Part shown: piece after piece, positions 24,738-31,533 of the stretch
How positions within the stretch are numbered: the stretch's first letter is position 1
Layout: every line of letters begins with the position of its first letter
NCBI GenBank assembly: GCA_015056105.1
Contig: SVGX01000014.1
Location: 1-36,859, forward strand
From: Clostridiales bacterium
GTDB taxonomy: Bacteria > Bacillota > Clostridia > Christensenellales > CAG-138
Length of the DNA: 36,859 bases
Reading direction: 5' to 3'
The notes under the pieces: model-generated
What the model was told of the DNA's origin: nothing
The model's input: only the letters and a program-made list of their open reading frames with translations
Databases searched by the model: none
Made by a program: the position numbers and the translations under genes

Positions 24738-24802
24738 CATGCAGCACACAGCCCCCACACACGGCGTGGGGGCTGTTTTTGTTCCTTTCGATGTGCTGCA
24801 TG
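24738..24802 (+). repeat. 11-bp inverted repeat flanking the terminator
   Basis: CATGCAGCACA (24738-24748) and its exact complement (24792-24802) flank the BtpA-gene terminator. They could make a long outer stem on the same RNA. Confidence 0.7.
24748..24780 (+). terminator. Terminator after the BtpA-family gene
   Basis: CAGCCCCCAC (24749-24758) pairs with GTGGGGGCTG (24766-24775) around a 7-nt loop, followed by TTTTT. Confidence 0.92.
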
Positions 24803-24830
24803 CAGGGAACGTATCAAATCGCCCTATAAT

Positions 24831-24845
24831 CGATAATAATTATCA
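24831..24845. promoter_or_regulatory. Fur-family operator (7-1-7 box)
   Basis: CGATAATAATTATCA matches the 7-1-7 Fur/PerR consensus TGATAATNATTATCA at all but the first base. It lies 8 nt upstream of the -35 of the hyd promoter and is part of a longer AT-rich dyad ending near 24853. A separate TATAAT (24825-24830) abuts it. Fur, Zur or PerR specificity cannot be assigned. Confidence 0.72.
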
Positions 24846-24853
24846 TTGTTATA

Positions 24854-24882
24854 TTGACAGCCATTTCCAAACGGGCTATAAT
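24854..24882 (+). promoter_or_regulatory. Promoter of the hydrogenase maturation operon
   Basis: Perfect TTGACA (24854-24859) and perfect TATAAT (24877-24882) are 17 nt apart, one of the strongest promoters in the window. Transcription should start near 24889, giving a leader of about 198 nt. Confidence 0.9.
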
Positions 24883-24888
24883 ATGACC

Positions 24889-25086
24889 ATATCCTGACAG
24901 TAAGCGTTTGCGGCGCTGCATGAAAGGTGTTTTCCCGGTTTTTGTTCCTGCGGTGTGCGGCATTTTGCGGCACGCAAAAGGGCATTTTCCAAACAAACGC
25001 ACACAACACGGTTTCCGTGTTTTTTGCCGCATCCGTTTTCAAGGAGAGCGGCATTTTTATTTTTTCATCATTTTGGGAGGCCTACT
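24889..25086 (+). promoter_or_regulatory. Structured leader with attenuator-like hairpins before the hyd genes
   Basis: A long-range stem GCGTTTG (24904-24910) with CAAACGC (24994-25000) encloses a TTTTGCG-GCA-CGCAAAA hairpin (24963-24979). Next is ACACGG-TTT-CCGTGT (25006-25020) followed by Ts, a terminator-like hairpin. A second GCCGC/GCGGC hairpin (25026-25052) is followed by ATTTTTATTTTTT. TGCGGC near 24956 could pair with GCCGCA at 25026 instead. The layout resembles a riboswitch or attenuator. I recognise no known aptamer class. Confidence 0.5.
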
Positions 25087-25344
25087 ATGGAAACGCGGGT
25101 AGCAGTGATCAGCATCATCGTGGAAAGTCCGGAATCCGTGGAGAAGCTCAACGCGCTTCTGCACGAATACGGCGATTATATTATCGGGCGCATGGGCATC
25201 CCCTACCGCAAGCTGGGCATCAGCATCATCAGCATTGCCCTTGATGCGCCGCAGGATACCATTTCCGCCCTTTCCGGCAAGATCGGCAACCTTTCCGGCA
25301 TCCGCGCCAAAACCGCCTATTCGGGGGTGCTTGCCCGTGAATAA
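25087..25344 (+). CDS. TM1266-type iron-only hydrogenase system regulator (ACT-like)
   Basis: This 85-residue protein has an ACT-like beta-alpha-beta-beta-alpha-beta pattern: VAVISIIVESPESVEKLN, YGDYIIGRMGIPY and ISIISIALDAPQD. It matches the small TM1266 family found with HydE, HydF and HydG. It probably senses a ligand and regulates hydrogenase genes; no DNA-binding domain is visible. ATG 25087 follows GGGAGG. The next gene starts inside its 3' end. Confidence 0.88.
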   Translation: METRVAVISIIVESPESVEKLNALLHEYGDYIIGRMGIPYRKLGISIISIALDAPQDTISALSGKIGNLSGIRAKTAYSGVLARE

Positions 25345-26389
25345 AACCCTGTTCATGCTGATCGATGCCCTTGCCGCGAAGCGGCGCCTTTCCGAAGAGG
25401 AATATGCCTTCCTGATCGCCAACCGCACCCCGGAAGCCGCAAAACGCCTTGCGGAGCTGGCCGTTTCGGTTCGCAAGACATATTACGGCAATACGGTATA
25501 CATTCGCGGTTTGATCGAGATCAGCAATATTTGCAAAAACGATTGCCTGTATTGCGGCATCCGCAGCAGCAACCGCAGCTGCGATCGCTACCGGCTGACA
25601 GAGGATGATATCCTCGAATGCTGCCGCGAGGGCTACGACCTCGGTTTTCGTACCTTTGTGCTGCAGGGCGGTGAAGATCCTTACTTTACCGACGAAAGGC
25701 TTGAGGCGCTGCTTCACAGCATCAAGGGCGCATACCCTGACTGTGCCGTGACCCTTTCCCTCGGCGAAAAGAGCTATGAAAGCTACAAGCGCCTTTATGA
25801 CGCCGGCGCCGACCGTTACCTGCTTCGCCACGAGACTGCCGCTAAGGCGCATTATGAAAAACTGCATCCCCCTTCCCTTTCCTTCGGTGAAAGGATGCGC
25901 TGCCTCCGTGACCTCAAAGCCATCGGCTATCAGGTGGGCTGCGGCTTCATGGTAGGTTCGCCCTTCCAGACGGTGCAGGACCTTGCGAAGGATCTTGCCT
26001 TTATTCAGGACTTCGGCCCCGCCATGTGCGGCATCGGGCCCTTTATTCCCCACAAGGATACGCCCTTCAGGGATGAAACTGCCGGCACGCTGGAGCTGAC
26101 CTGCTATCTGCTTTCCATTGTCAGGCTCATTCGGCCGAACATCCTGCTGCCCTCCACCACCGCCCTTGGCACCATAGACCCCATCGGCCGGGAAAAGGGC
26201 ATTCTTGCGGGCGCCAACGTGGTAATGCCGAACCTTTCCCCCGCTTCCGTCCGCAAAAAGTACATGCTTTATGACAACAAGGCATCCGACGGCGCGGAAG
26301 CTGCGGAATGTGTGGATTCCCTTCGTGAACGCATGACCTCCATCGGCTATGAAGTGGTCGCCGCCCGCGGCGATGTGAAGCCCCTGTAA
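25337..26389 (+). CDS. hydE: [FeFe]-hydrogenase H-cluster radical SAM maturase HydE
   Basis: This radical SAM enzyme of 350 residues has the CxxxCxxC motif at C66, C70 and C73 (ICKNDCLYCGIR). It is preceded by RGLIEISN and followed by VLQGGEDPYFT and GYQVGCGFMVGSPFQ. HydE helps build the dithiomethylamine-bridged 2Fe subcluster. GTG 25337 overlaps the TM1266 stop by 8 nt; ATG 25355 is an alternative start, losing six residues. It is coupled to the preceding gene and 92 nt ahead of hydG. The structural hydrogenase is not in this window. Confidence 0.95.
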   Translation: MNKTLFMLIDALAAKRRLSEEEYAFLIANRTPEAAKRLAELAVSVRKTYYGNTVYIRGLIEISNICKNDCLYCGIRSSNRSCDRYRLTEDDILECCREGYDLGFRTFVLQGGEDPYFTDERLEALLHSIKGAYPDCAVTLSLGEKSYESYKRLYDAGADRYLLRHETAAKAHYEKLHPPSLSFGERMRCLRDLKAIGYQVGCGFMVGSPFQTVQDLAKDLAFIQDFGPAMCGIGPFIPHKDTPFRDETAGTLELTCYLLSIVRLIRPNILLPSTTALGTIDPIGREKGILAGANVVMPNLSPASVRKKYMLYDNKASDGAEAAECVDSLRERMTSIGYEVVAARGDVKPL

Positions 26390-26481
26390 CGCTTGTTTTG
26401 CAGCGAAAGCTGCTTCAAACATATCATTATTTTTCTGAAGAGGAAGAGCGATCTGACTCAAAAGAAAGGAGACTTTTTATC

Positions 26482-27939
26482 ATGACGACCTACAACCCCA
26501 GATCCCTGAAAGCGGAAGAATTCATCCATGACGGCGAGATCCGTGATACCCTTGCCTACGCGGAAGCCAACAAGAACAACCGGGAACTCATCGATGCCAT
26601 CCTTGAAAAGGCCCGCCCGAAAAAGACGGAGACCGGCTTCGTGAGCGCCGGCCTTAACCACAGGGAAGCATCCGTGCTCCTTGCCTGCGAAGACCCGGAG
26701 GTCATCGAGCGCATCTACAAGATCGCTGAGGAGATCAAGCTTGCCTACTACGGCAACCGCATCGTGCTTTTTGCGCCCCTTTATCTTTCCAATTACTGCG
26801 TCAACGGCTGCGTTTACTGCCCCTACCATCTGAAAAACAAGACCATCCCCCGCAAAAAGCTGACCCAGGAGGAAGTGCGCCGGGAAGTTATTGCCCTGCA
26901 GGATATGGGACACAAGCGCCTTGCCATCGAATCCGGCGAAGACCCCGTCAACAGCCCCATCGAATACATCCTTGAGTGCATCAAGACCATATACAGCGTA
27001 CACCACAAAAACGGCGACATCCGCCGCGTGAACGTGAACATCGCCGCCACCACCGTGGAAAACTACCGCAAGCTGAAGGATGCGGGCATCGGTACCTACA
27101 TCCTCTTCCAGGAGACCTATCACAAGGAAAGCTACTTGAAGCTGCACCCCACCGGCCCCAAGCACGATTACGATTACCACACCGAAGCCATGGACCGCGC
27201 CATGCAGGGCGGTATCGATGATGTGGGTCTTGGCGTCCTCTTCGGCCTTGAACTCTACAAATATGAATTTGCGGGCCTTCTCATGCATGCGGAACACCTT
27301 GAAGCTGCCCACGGCGTCGGCCCCCACACCATCAGCGTGCCGCGTTTGAAGCGAGCGGATGACATCGATCCCGACGAATTCGACAACGGCATCTCCGATG
27401 ACATCTTCGCGAAGATCATCGCCTGCATCCGCATCGCGGTGCCCTATACCGGCATCATCATCTCCACCCGCGAAAACGAAGCCGTCCGTTCACGGGCGCT
27501 GCACCTCGGCGTTTCCCAGGTATCCGGCGGCAGCCGCACCTCCGTTGGCGGCTACGCAGGCTATAGCCCGGAAGAACGCCCCCACGATACGGAGCAGTTT
27601 GACGTTTCCGACCAGCGCAGCCTCGACGAAGTGGTCCGCTGGCTGATGGAAAACGGCCACATTCCCTCCTTCTGCACCGCCTGCTACCGTGAAGGCCGCA
27701 CCGGAGACCGTTTCATGAGCCTTTGCAAGACGGGTCAGATCCTCAACTGCTGCCACCCCAATGCGCTGATGACCCTTTCCGAATATCTTGAAGACTACGC
27801 ATCCCCCGAAACGAAGGATGTGGGCTACAGGATGGTGGAAAAGGAGCTTGACCGTATCCCCAAGGAAAAAGTACGGCAGATTGCAGAAGACAACATCGCC
27901 GCCATCAAGGCATCCAACCGGCGTGATTTCCGTTTCTGA
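26482..27939 (+). CDS. hydG: [FeFe]-hydrogenase H-cluster radical SAM maturase HydG
   Basis: This 485-residue tyrosine lyase makes the CO and CN ligands (as an Fe-CO-CN-Cys synthon). The radical SAM cluster is bound by C106, C110 and C113 (NYCVNGCVYCPYH). The auxiliary cluster is bound by the C-terminal motif CTACYREG and a Cys 22 residues on (ILNCC). ESGEDPVNSPIEY and SGGSRTSVGGYAG are also conserved in HydG. Length is normal (about 470-490). AAAGGAG precedes ATG 26482; an in-frame ATG upstream only extends the ORF into the gap. Confidence 0.97.
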   Translation: MTTYNPRSLKAEEFIHDGEIRDTLAYAEANKNNRELIDAILEKARPKKTETGFVSAGLNHREASVLLACEDPEVIERIYKIAEEIKLAYYGNRIVLFAPLYLSNYCVNGCVYCPYHLKNKTIPRKKLTQEEVRREVIALQDMGHKRLAIESGEDPVNSPIEYILECIKTIYSVHHKNGDIRRVNVNIAATTVENYRKLKDAGIGTYILFQETYHKESYLKLHPTGPKHDYDYHTEAMDRAMQGGIDDVGLGVLFGLELYKYEFAGLLMHAEHLEAAHGVGPHTISVPRLKRADDIDPDEFDNGISDDIFAKIIACIRIAVPYTGIIISTRENEAVRSRALHLGVSQVSGGSRTSVGGYAGYSPEERPHDTEQFDVSDQRSLDEVVRWLMENGHIPSFCTACYREGRTGDRFMSLCKTGQILNCCHPNALMTLSEYLEDYASPETKDVGYRMVEKELDRIPKEKVRQIAEDNIAAIKASNRRDFRF

Positions 27940-27952
27940 TAAGGAGGTACTT

Positions 27953-29152
27953 ATGTCCCTTAACCAAGTCACTTCCGGCGAAAGGCCTCACATCGGCTTT
28001 TTCGGTATGCGCAATGCGGGAAAATCCAGCGTTGTGAATGCGGTGACCGGCCAGAAGCTTTCCGTTGTTTCCGATGTGAAAGGCACCACCACCGACCCTG
28101 TACAGAAGGCGATGGAGCTGCTTCCCCTCGGCCCTGTGGTGATTATCGACACCCCGGGCCTTGACGATGAAGGTGACCTCGGCGCGCTCCGTGTGGAAAG
28201 AACAAGGCAGATCCTTGAAAAGACGGATATCGCCGTGCTTGTGGTGGATGCTGTAAAAGGCATGAGCGCCGAAGATGAAGCGCTCAAAGCCCAGTTTGAG
28301 CAGCGTAGCATCCCCTTCATCACCGTTTTCAACAAAGCAGAGCTTCCGGGAGCGCTCCGCCCCGAAGCCCCTGCCCTTTCCGTCAGCGCGCTGACAGGCG
28401 AAGGTATCGAAACGCTGAAGGAGCGGCTCGGCACCCTTGCACCGAAGGCGCAAAACAAAAAAGCGCTTGTGAGCGATCTGATCGAAGCGGGAGACCTTGT
28501 TGTACTGGTGACGCCCATTGATGAATCCGCACCGAAGGGACGCCTGATCCTGCCCCAGCAGATGACCATTCGGGACATCCTCGATTCCCACGCCATGGCC
28601 GTCGTCACGCAGGACACGGAGCTGCCTGCTACGCTCAGCAGCCTTGCAAAAAAGCCGAAGCTGGTCATCACCGATTCTCAGGCCTTCGGCAGGGTCAGCA
28701 AGATGACGCCGGAGGATATCACGCTTACCTCCTTCTCCATCTTGATGGCACGCTATAAAGGCGACCTTAAAACGCTTATTTCCGGCGCGAACACGCTTCG
28801 CCATCTGAAGGATGGTGACAAGGTGCTCATTGCGGAAGGCTGCACCCACCACCGTCAGTGCAACGACATCGGCACGGTAAAAATGCCCGGGTGGATCGAA
28901 AAATTCTCCGGTGCAAAGCCGGATTTCACCTTCACCTCCGGCAACGAATTTCCCGCCGATCTTTCCCCCTACAGGCTTGTGGTGCACTGCGGTGCCTGCA
29001 TGCTCAACGAGCAGGCAATGAAAAGCCGCATGAGCAGCACCGTTTCGGCAGGCGTTCCCATCGTCAACTATGGCATCGCCATTGCCCACATGAACGGCAT
29101 CCTCAAGCGCAGCGTGGCGTTGTTCCCGGATATTGCCGTCCTTCTTGATTAA
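27953..29152 (+). CDS. hydF: [FeFe]-hydrogenase H-cluster maturation GTPase HydF
   Basis: This 399-residue GTPase and scaffold carries the 2Fe precursor to apo-HydA. The P-loop is GMRNAGKSS (18-26), followed by GTTTDPVQK, DTPGLDDEG and FNKAE. The C-terminal [4Fe-4S] ligands are in GCTHHRQCND and HCGACMLN. AAGGAGG stands before ATG 27953, 13 nt after hydG. With hydE and hydG the maturase set is complete. A terminator follows. Confidence 0.97.
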   Translation: MSLNQVTSGERPHIGFFGMRNAGKSSVVNAVTGQKLSVVSDVKGTTTDPVQKAMELLPLGPVVIIDTPGLDDEGDLGALRVERTRQILEKTDIAVLVVDAVKGMSAEDEALKAQFEQRSIPFITVFNKAELPGALRPEAPALSVSALTGEGIETLKERLGTLAPKAQNKKALVSDLIEAGDLVVLVTPIDESAPKGRLILPQQMTIRDILDSHAMAVVTQDTELPATLSSLAKKPKLVITDSQAFGRVSKMTPEDITLTSFSILMARYKGDLKTLISGANTLRHLKDGDKVLIAEGCTHHRQCNDIGTVKMPGWIEKFSGAKPDFTFTSGNEFPADLSPYRLVVHCGACMLNEQAMKSRMSSTVSAGVPIVNYGIAIAHMNGILKRSVALFPDIAVLLD

Positions 29153-29167
29153 AAAACAAACAGCATA

Positions 29168-29201
29168 AAAGCGCGTTCCCTGCAGGGAACGCGCTTTTTT
29201 T
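29168..29201 (+). terminator. Terminator of the hyd maturation operon
   Basis: AAAGCGCGTTCCC and GGGAACGCGCTTT form a long stem around TGCA with seven Ts on the plus strand. As on the other side allow it to end the convergent SPFH gene too. Confidence 0.93.
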
Positions 29202-29226
29202 ATTGTTTAATTTTGATCATTCCCTT

Positions 29227-30669
29227 TTAGGAGATGTCGCCATCATCGAAGGGATCGCCGCACTCGGGGCAGAACTTGGGCGGATGGGCCTTATCGGCAG
29301 GTTCCCAGCCGCACTTGTCGCACTTATACTGGGGGATGCCGGCGGGCTTCTTTGCGCCGCACTCGGGGCAGAACTTGCCCTTGTTCACCGCACCGCAGCT
29401 GCACTGCCAGCCATCAACGGCGGGGGCAGGCTGGGGCTTGCCGCATTCCATGCAGAACTTGCCGGTATTCTCTGCGCCGCATTCGCACTTCCATGCGCCG
29501 GCAGCCGGCTTGGGAGCAGGCTGAGGCTTGCCGCACTGTGCGCAGAATTTGCCGCTGTTCTCGGCACCGCATTCGCACTTCCAGCCGGGGGCAGCAGGTG
29601 CAGCGGGGGCGGCAGGGGCTGCAGGAGCAACAGGTGCCTGCGGCTGCTGCTGATACTGGGGCTGCTGACCCATCTGGAACAGGTTCTGGGCATTCATACC
29701 GCCGGCGGTCTGGGCCATATTCATGCCCATGAAGCCCATCATGGCGCCGTTCTCGTTGGAAGCGGCGGCACGCATGGCGTCTGCCTGTGCGCCCACAAGC
29801 TGTGCAGCTGCCATGTTGGGGTTGCGGTAAACAGCGGTGCGCTGCAGATCTTTGATGGTCTTTTCATCTTCGGGATCGGCACTCATGGAGGTGACGCCGA
29901 AGGAAACGACGCTGACGCCGCGCAGGTTGCTCCACTTCTGGGAAAGGACTTCGTTGAGCGCATCCGCAAGCTCCATGGTGTGACCGGGAACGGCGCTGTA
30001 GCGGATGCCCATGGCGGAGATCTTCGCAAAGGCAGGCTGCAGAGCGGTCAGAAGCTCGGTCTTGAGCTGGCTGTCGATCTTATCGCGGGTATAATCGCCG
30101 GTAACGTTGCCGCAGACATTGGTATAGAACAGCAACGGATCGGTAAGGCGATAGGAATATTCACCGAAGCAACGGATGCCGATATCCATATCAAGGCCGA
30201 TGTTGTTATCCACTACGCGGAAGGGGACCGGGTTGGCAGTGCCATACTTATTGCCCATGATCTCCTTGGTGTTAAGATAATAGATGCGCTGATCTTTACC
30301 GGTATCGCCGCCGAAGGTAAAACGCTTACCGATGGTCTTGAAGGTGTTCTTCAAGCTCTCACCGAAGCTGCCGGCGAAAAGGCTCGGTTCGGTAGAAGAA
30401 TCCCAAACGAATTCACCGGGTTCTGCGGAGAACTCGACCACCTTACCCTGCTCCACGATGAGCATGCACTGGCCATCGTTTACGGCGATCACCGCACCGT
30501 TGGAGATGATATTATCTTCACCGCTGGTGTTGCTGCTGCGTGCGGATGTGCGTTTTGCGCCCTTGCGTGCAAGAACATTTTCCGGAAGAGCATCGCAGTA
30601 GAAAAACTCTCTCCACTGATCAGCCATTACGCCGCTAAGCGCGCCGATGCCTGCTTTCAAAAGACCCAT
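29227..30669 (-). CDS. SPFH-domain protein with four C-terminal zinc ribbons
   Basis: This 480-residue protein has an SPFH (band 7-like) domain over about residues 50-270 (YYLNTKEIMGNKYGT, VDNNIGLDMDIGI, RGVSVVSFGVTSM). It is of the YdjI type, also called virion core or antifreeze-like. A Met/Gln/Ala/Pro linker follows, then four zinc ribbons, three of them near copies of the CECGAENSGKFC(A/M)QCG pattern and a last CDKCGWEP...CPECG. Soluble SPFH proteins assemble large rings. A membrane-stress or scaffold role is possible. ATG 30669 follows AAAGGAG. It is alone in its transcript. Confidence 0.9.
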   Translation of the reverse strand: MGLLKAGIGALSGVMADQWREFFYCDALPENVLARKGAKRTSARSSNTSGEDNIISNGAVIAVNDGQCMLIVEQGKVVEFSAEPGEFVWDSSTEPSLFAGSFGESLKNTFKTIGKRFTFGGDTGKDQRIYYLNTKEIMGNKYGTANPVPFRVVDNNIGLDMDIGIRCFGEYSYRLTDPLLFYTNVCGNVTGDYTRDKIDSQLKTELLTALQPAFAKISAMGIRYSAVPGHTMELADALNEVLSQKWSNLRGVSVVSFGVTSMSADPEDEKTIKDLQRTAVYRNPNMAAAQLVGAQADAMRAAASNENGAMMGFMGMNMAQTAGGMNAQNLFQMGQQPQYQQQPQAPVAPAAPAAPAAPAAPGWKCECGAENSGKFCAQCGKPQPAPKPAAGAWKCECGAENTGKFCMECGKPQPAPAVDGWQCSCGAVNKGKFCPECGAKKPAGIPQYKCDKCGWEPADKAHPPKFCPECGDPFDDGDIS

Positions 30670-30783
30670 TTGTTATTCTCCTTTCGGTGATTCATCAGAA
30701 ATAGATTATCAAAAATGAACATGCGGCAGTGGTGTGCTGCCTTATCTGTTTAAAAGGTATGATGCTATACATATCTTTTATAT

Positions 30784-30812
30784 AGTATACCGCATCTTTT
30801 TTCTGCTTTCAA
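30784..30812 (-). promoter_or_regulatory. Promoter of the SPFH-domain gene
   Basis: TTGAAA (30812-30807) and TATACT (30789-30784) are 17 nt apart on the minus strand. The leader would be about 108 nt. Confidence 0.7.
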
Positions 30813-30871
30813 TTTATATCTTGCGAAAAAAAGCTGAATTGCAACATTTCTACACAAAAATCGCCGTCATA

Positions 30872-30903
30872 TAAAAAAGGCGAAGCGGAAGCTTCGCCTT
30901 TTT
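30872..30903 (-). terminator. Terminator of the copper operon
   Basis: AAAGGCGAAGC and GCTTCGCCTTTTT form a stem around GGAA, downstream of the second copZ (minus strand). A second small hairpin, ACCGGAA/TTCCGGT, lies between it and the copZ stop. Confidence 0.88.
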
Positions 30904-30955
30904 ACCCCAACAAACAAGGGAACCGGAAGCTTGGTTCCGGTAAAATGCATTTGTC

Positions 30956-31165
30956 TTAGTCGATGCTGACAACGGTGAAGTTGGCGCCTTCGAGAGCGGC
31001 CTTGATGGCATCGTTGGAAAGCTCGGCATTCAGGGTGATGGTAACAAGCTGAGTGTCCTTGCTGGCAACAGCATTCTCAACACCGGGGAGATCCTTAACA
31101 GCGTTCACAGCGCGACGCTCGCAGCCGCCGCAGTGGATGGTTTCAACTTTTGCGATCTTTTCCAT
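30956..31165 (-). CDS. copZ: Heavy-metal-associated (CopZ-like) protein, copy 1
   Basis: This 69-residue HMA-domain protein has the metal-binding CxxC in IHCGGCERR (C12, C15), about the usual position. It should fold as a ferredoxin-like Cu(I) chaperone. The residue before the first Cys is His rather than the usual Thr or Ser of MTCxxC. Its protein sequence is identical to the copy 67 nt upstream. CAGGAGGAAT lies before ATG 31165. The operon context of csoR and copA supports copper transfer. Confidence 0.9.
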   Translation of the reverse strand: MEKIAKVETIHCGGCERRAVNAVKDLPGVENAVASKDTQLVTITLNAELSNDAIKAALEGANFTVVSID

Positions 31166-31232
31166 GATAGATTCCTCCTGATCAAATTTGAATTATGCAT
31201 CAGCCCCGGAAAACGGGGTCGGTGTATTGTAA

Positions 31233-31442
31233 TTAGTCGATGCTGACAACAGTGAAGTTGGCGCCTTCAAGAGCGGCCTTGATGGCATCGTTGGAAAGCT
31301 CGGCATTCAGGGTGATGGTAACAAGCTGAGTATCCTTGCTGGCAACAGCGTTCTCAACACCGGGGAGATCCTTAACAGCGTTTACAGCACGACGCTCGCA
31401 GCCGCCGCAGTGGATGGTTTCAACTTTTGCGATCTTTTCCAT
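31233..31442 (-). CDS. copZ: Heavy-metal-associated (CopZ-like) protein, copy 2
   Basis: This 69-residue protein is identical in sequence to the copy downstream, though the genes differ at six positions over 210 nt. All six changes are silent. ATG 31442 follows CAGGAGGA; the ORF extension to 31505 has no ribosome site of its own. It sits 91 nt behind copA, and that gap holds a 9-bp stem (TCCACCGGC/GCCGGTGGA, 31484-31515). Two identical copies probably raise the chaperone dose. Confidence 0.9.
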   Translation of the reverse strand: MEKIAKVETIHCGGCERRAVNAVKDLPGVENAVASKDTQLVTITLNAELSNDAIKAALEGANFTVVSID

Positions 31443-31533
31443 GATAAATCCTCCTGAGAAATGTGTGGTTGTTGTTATTTGTTTCCACCGGCCTTGCCGG
31501 AACAAAGCCGGTGGATAAAATGATTCTTGGTAC

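Noticed and set aside
24955-25086. N-terminal extension of the TM1266 regulator in the leader
   Set aside because: The extension is basic and low in family similarity, and GGGAGG directly precedes ATG 25087. The segment contains terminator-like hairpins.
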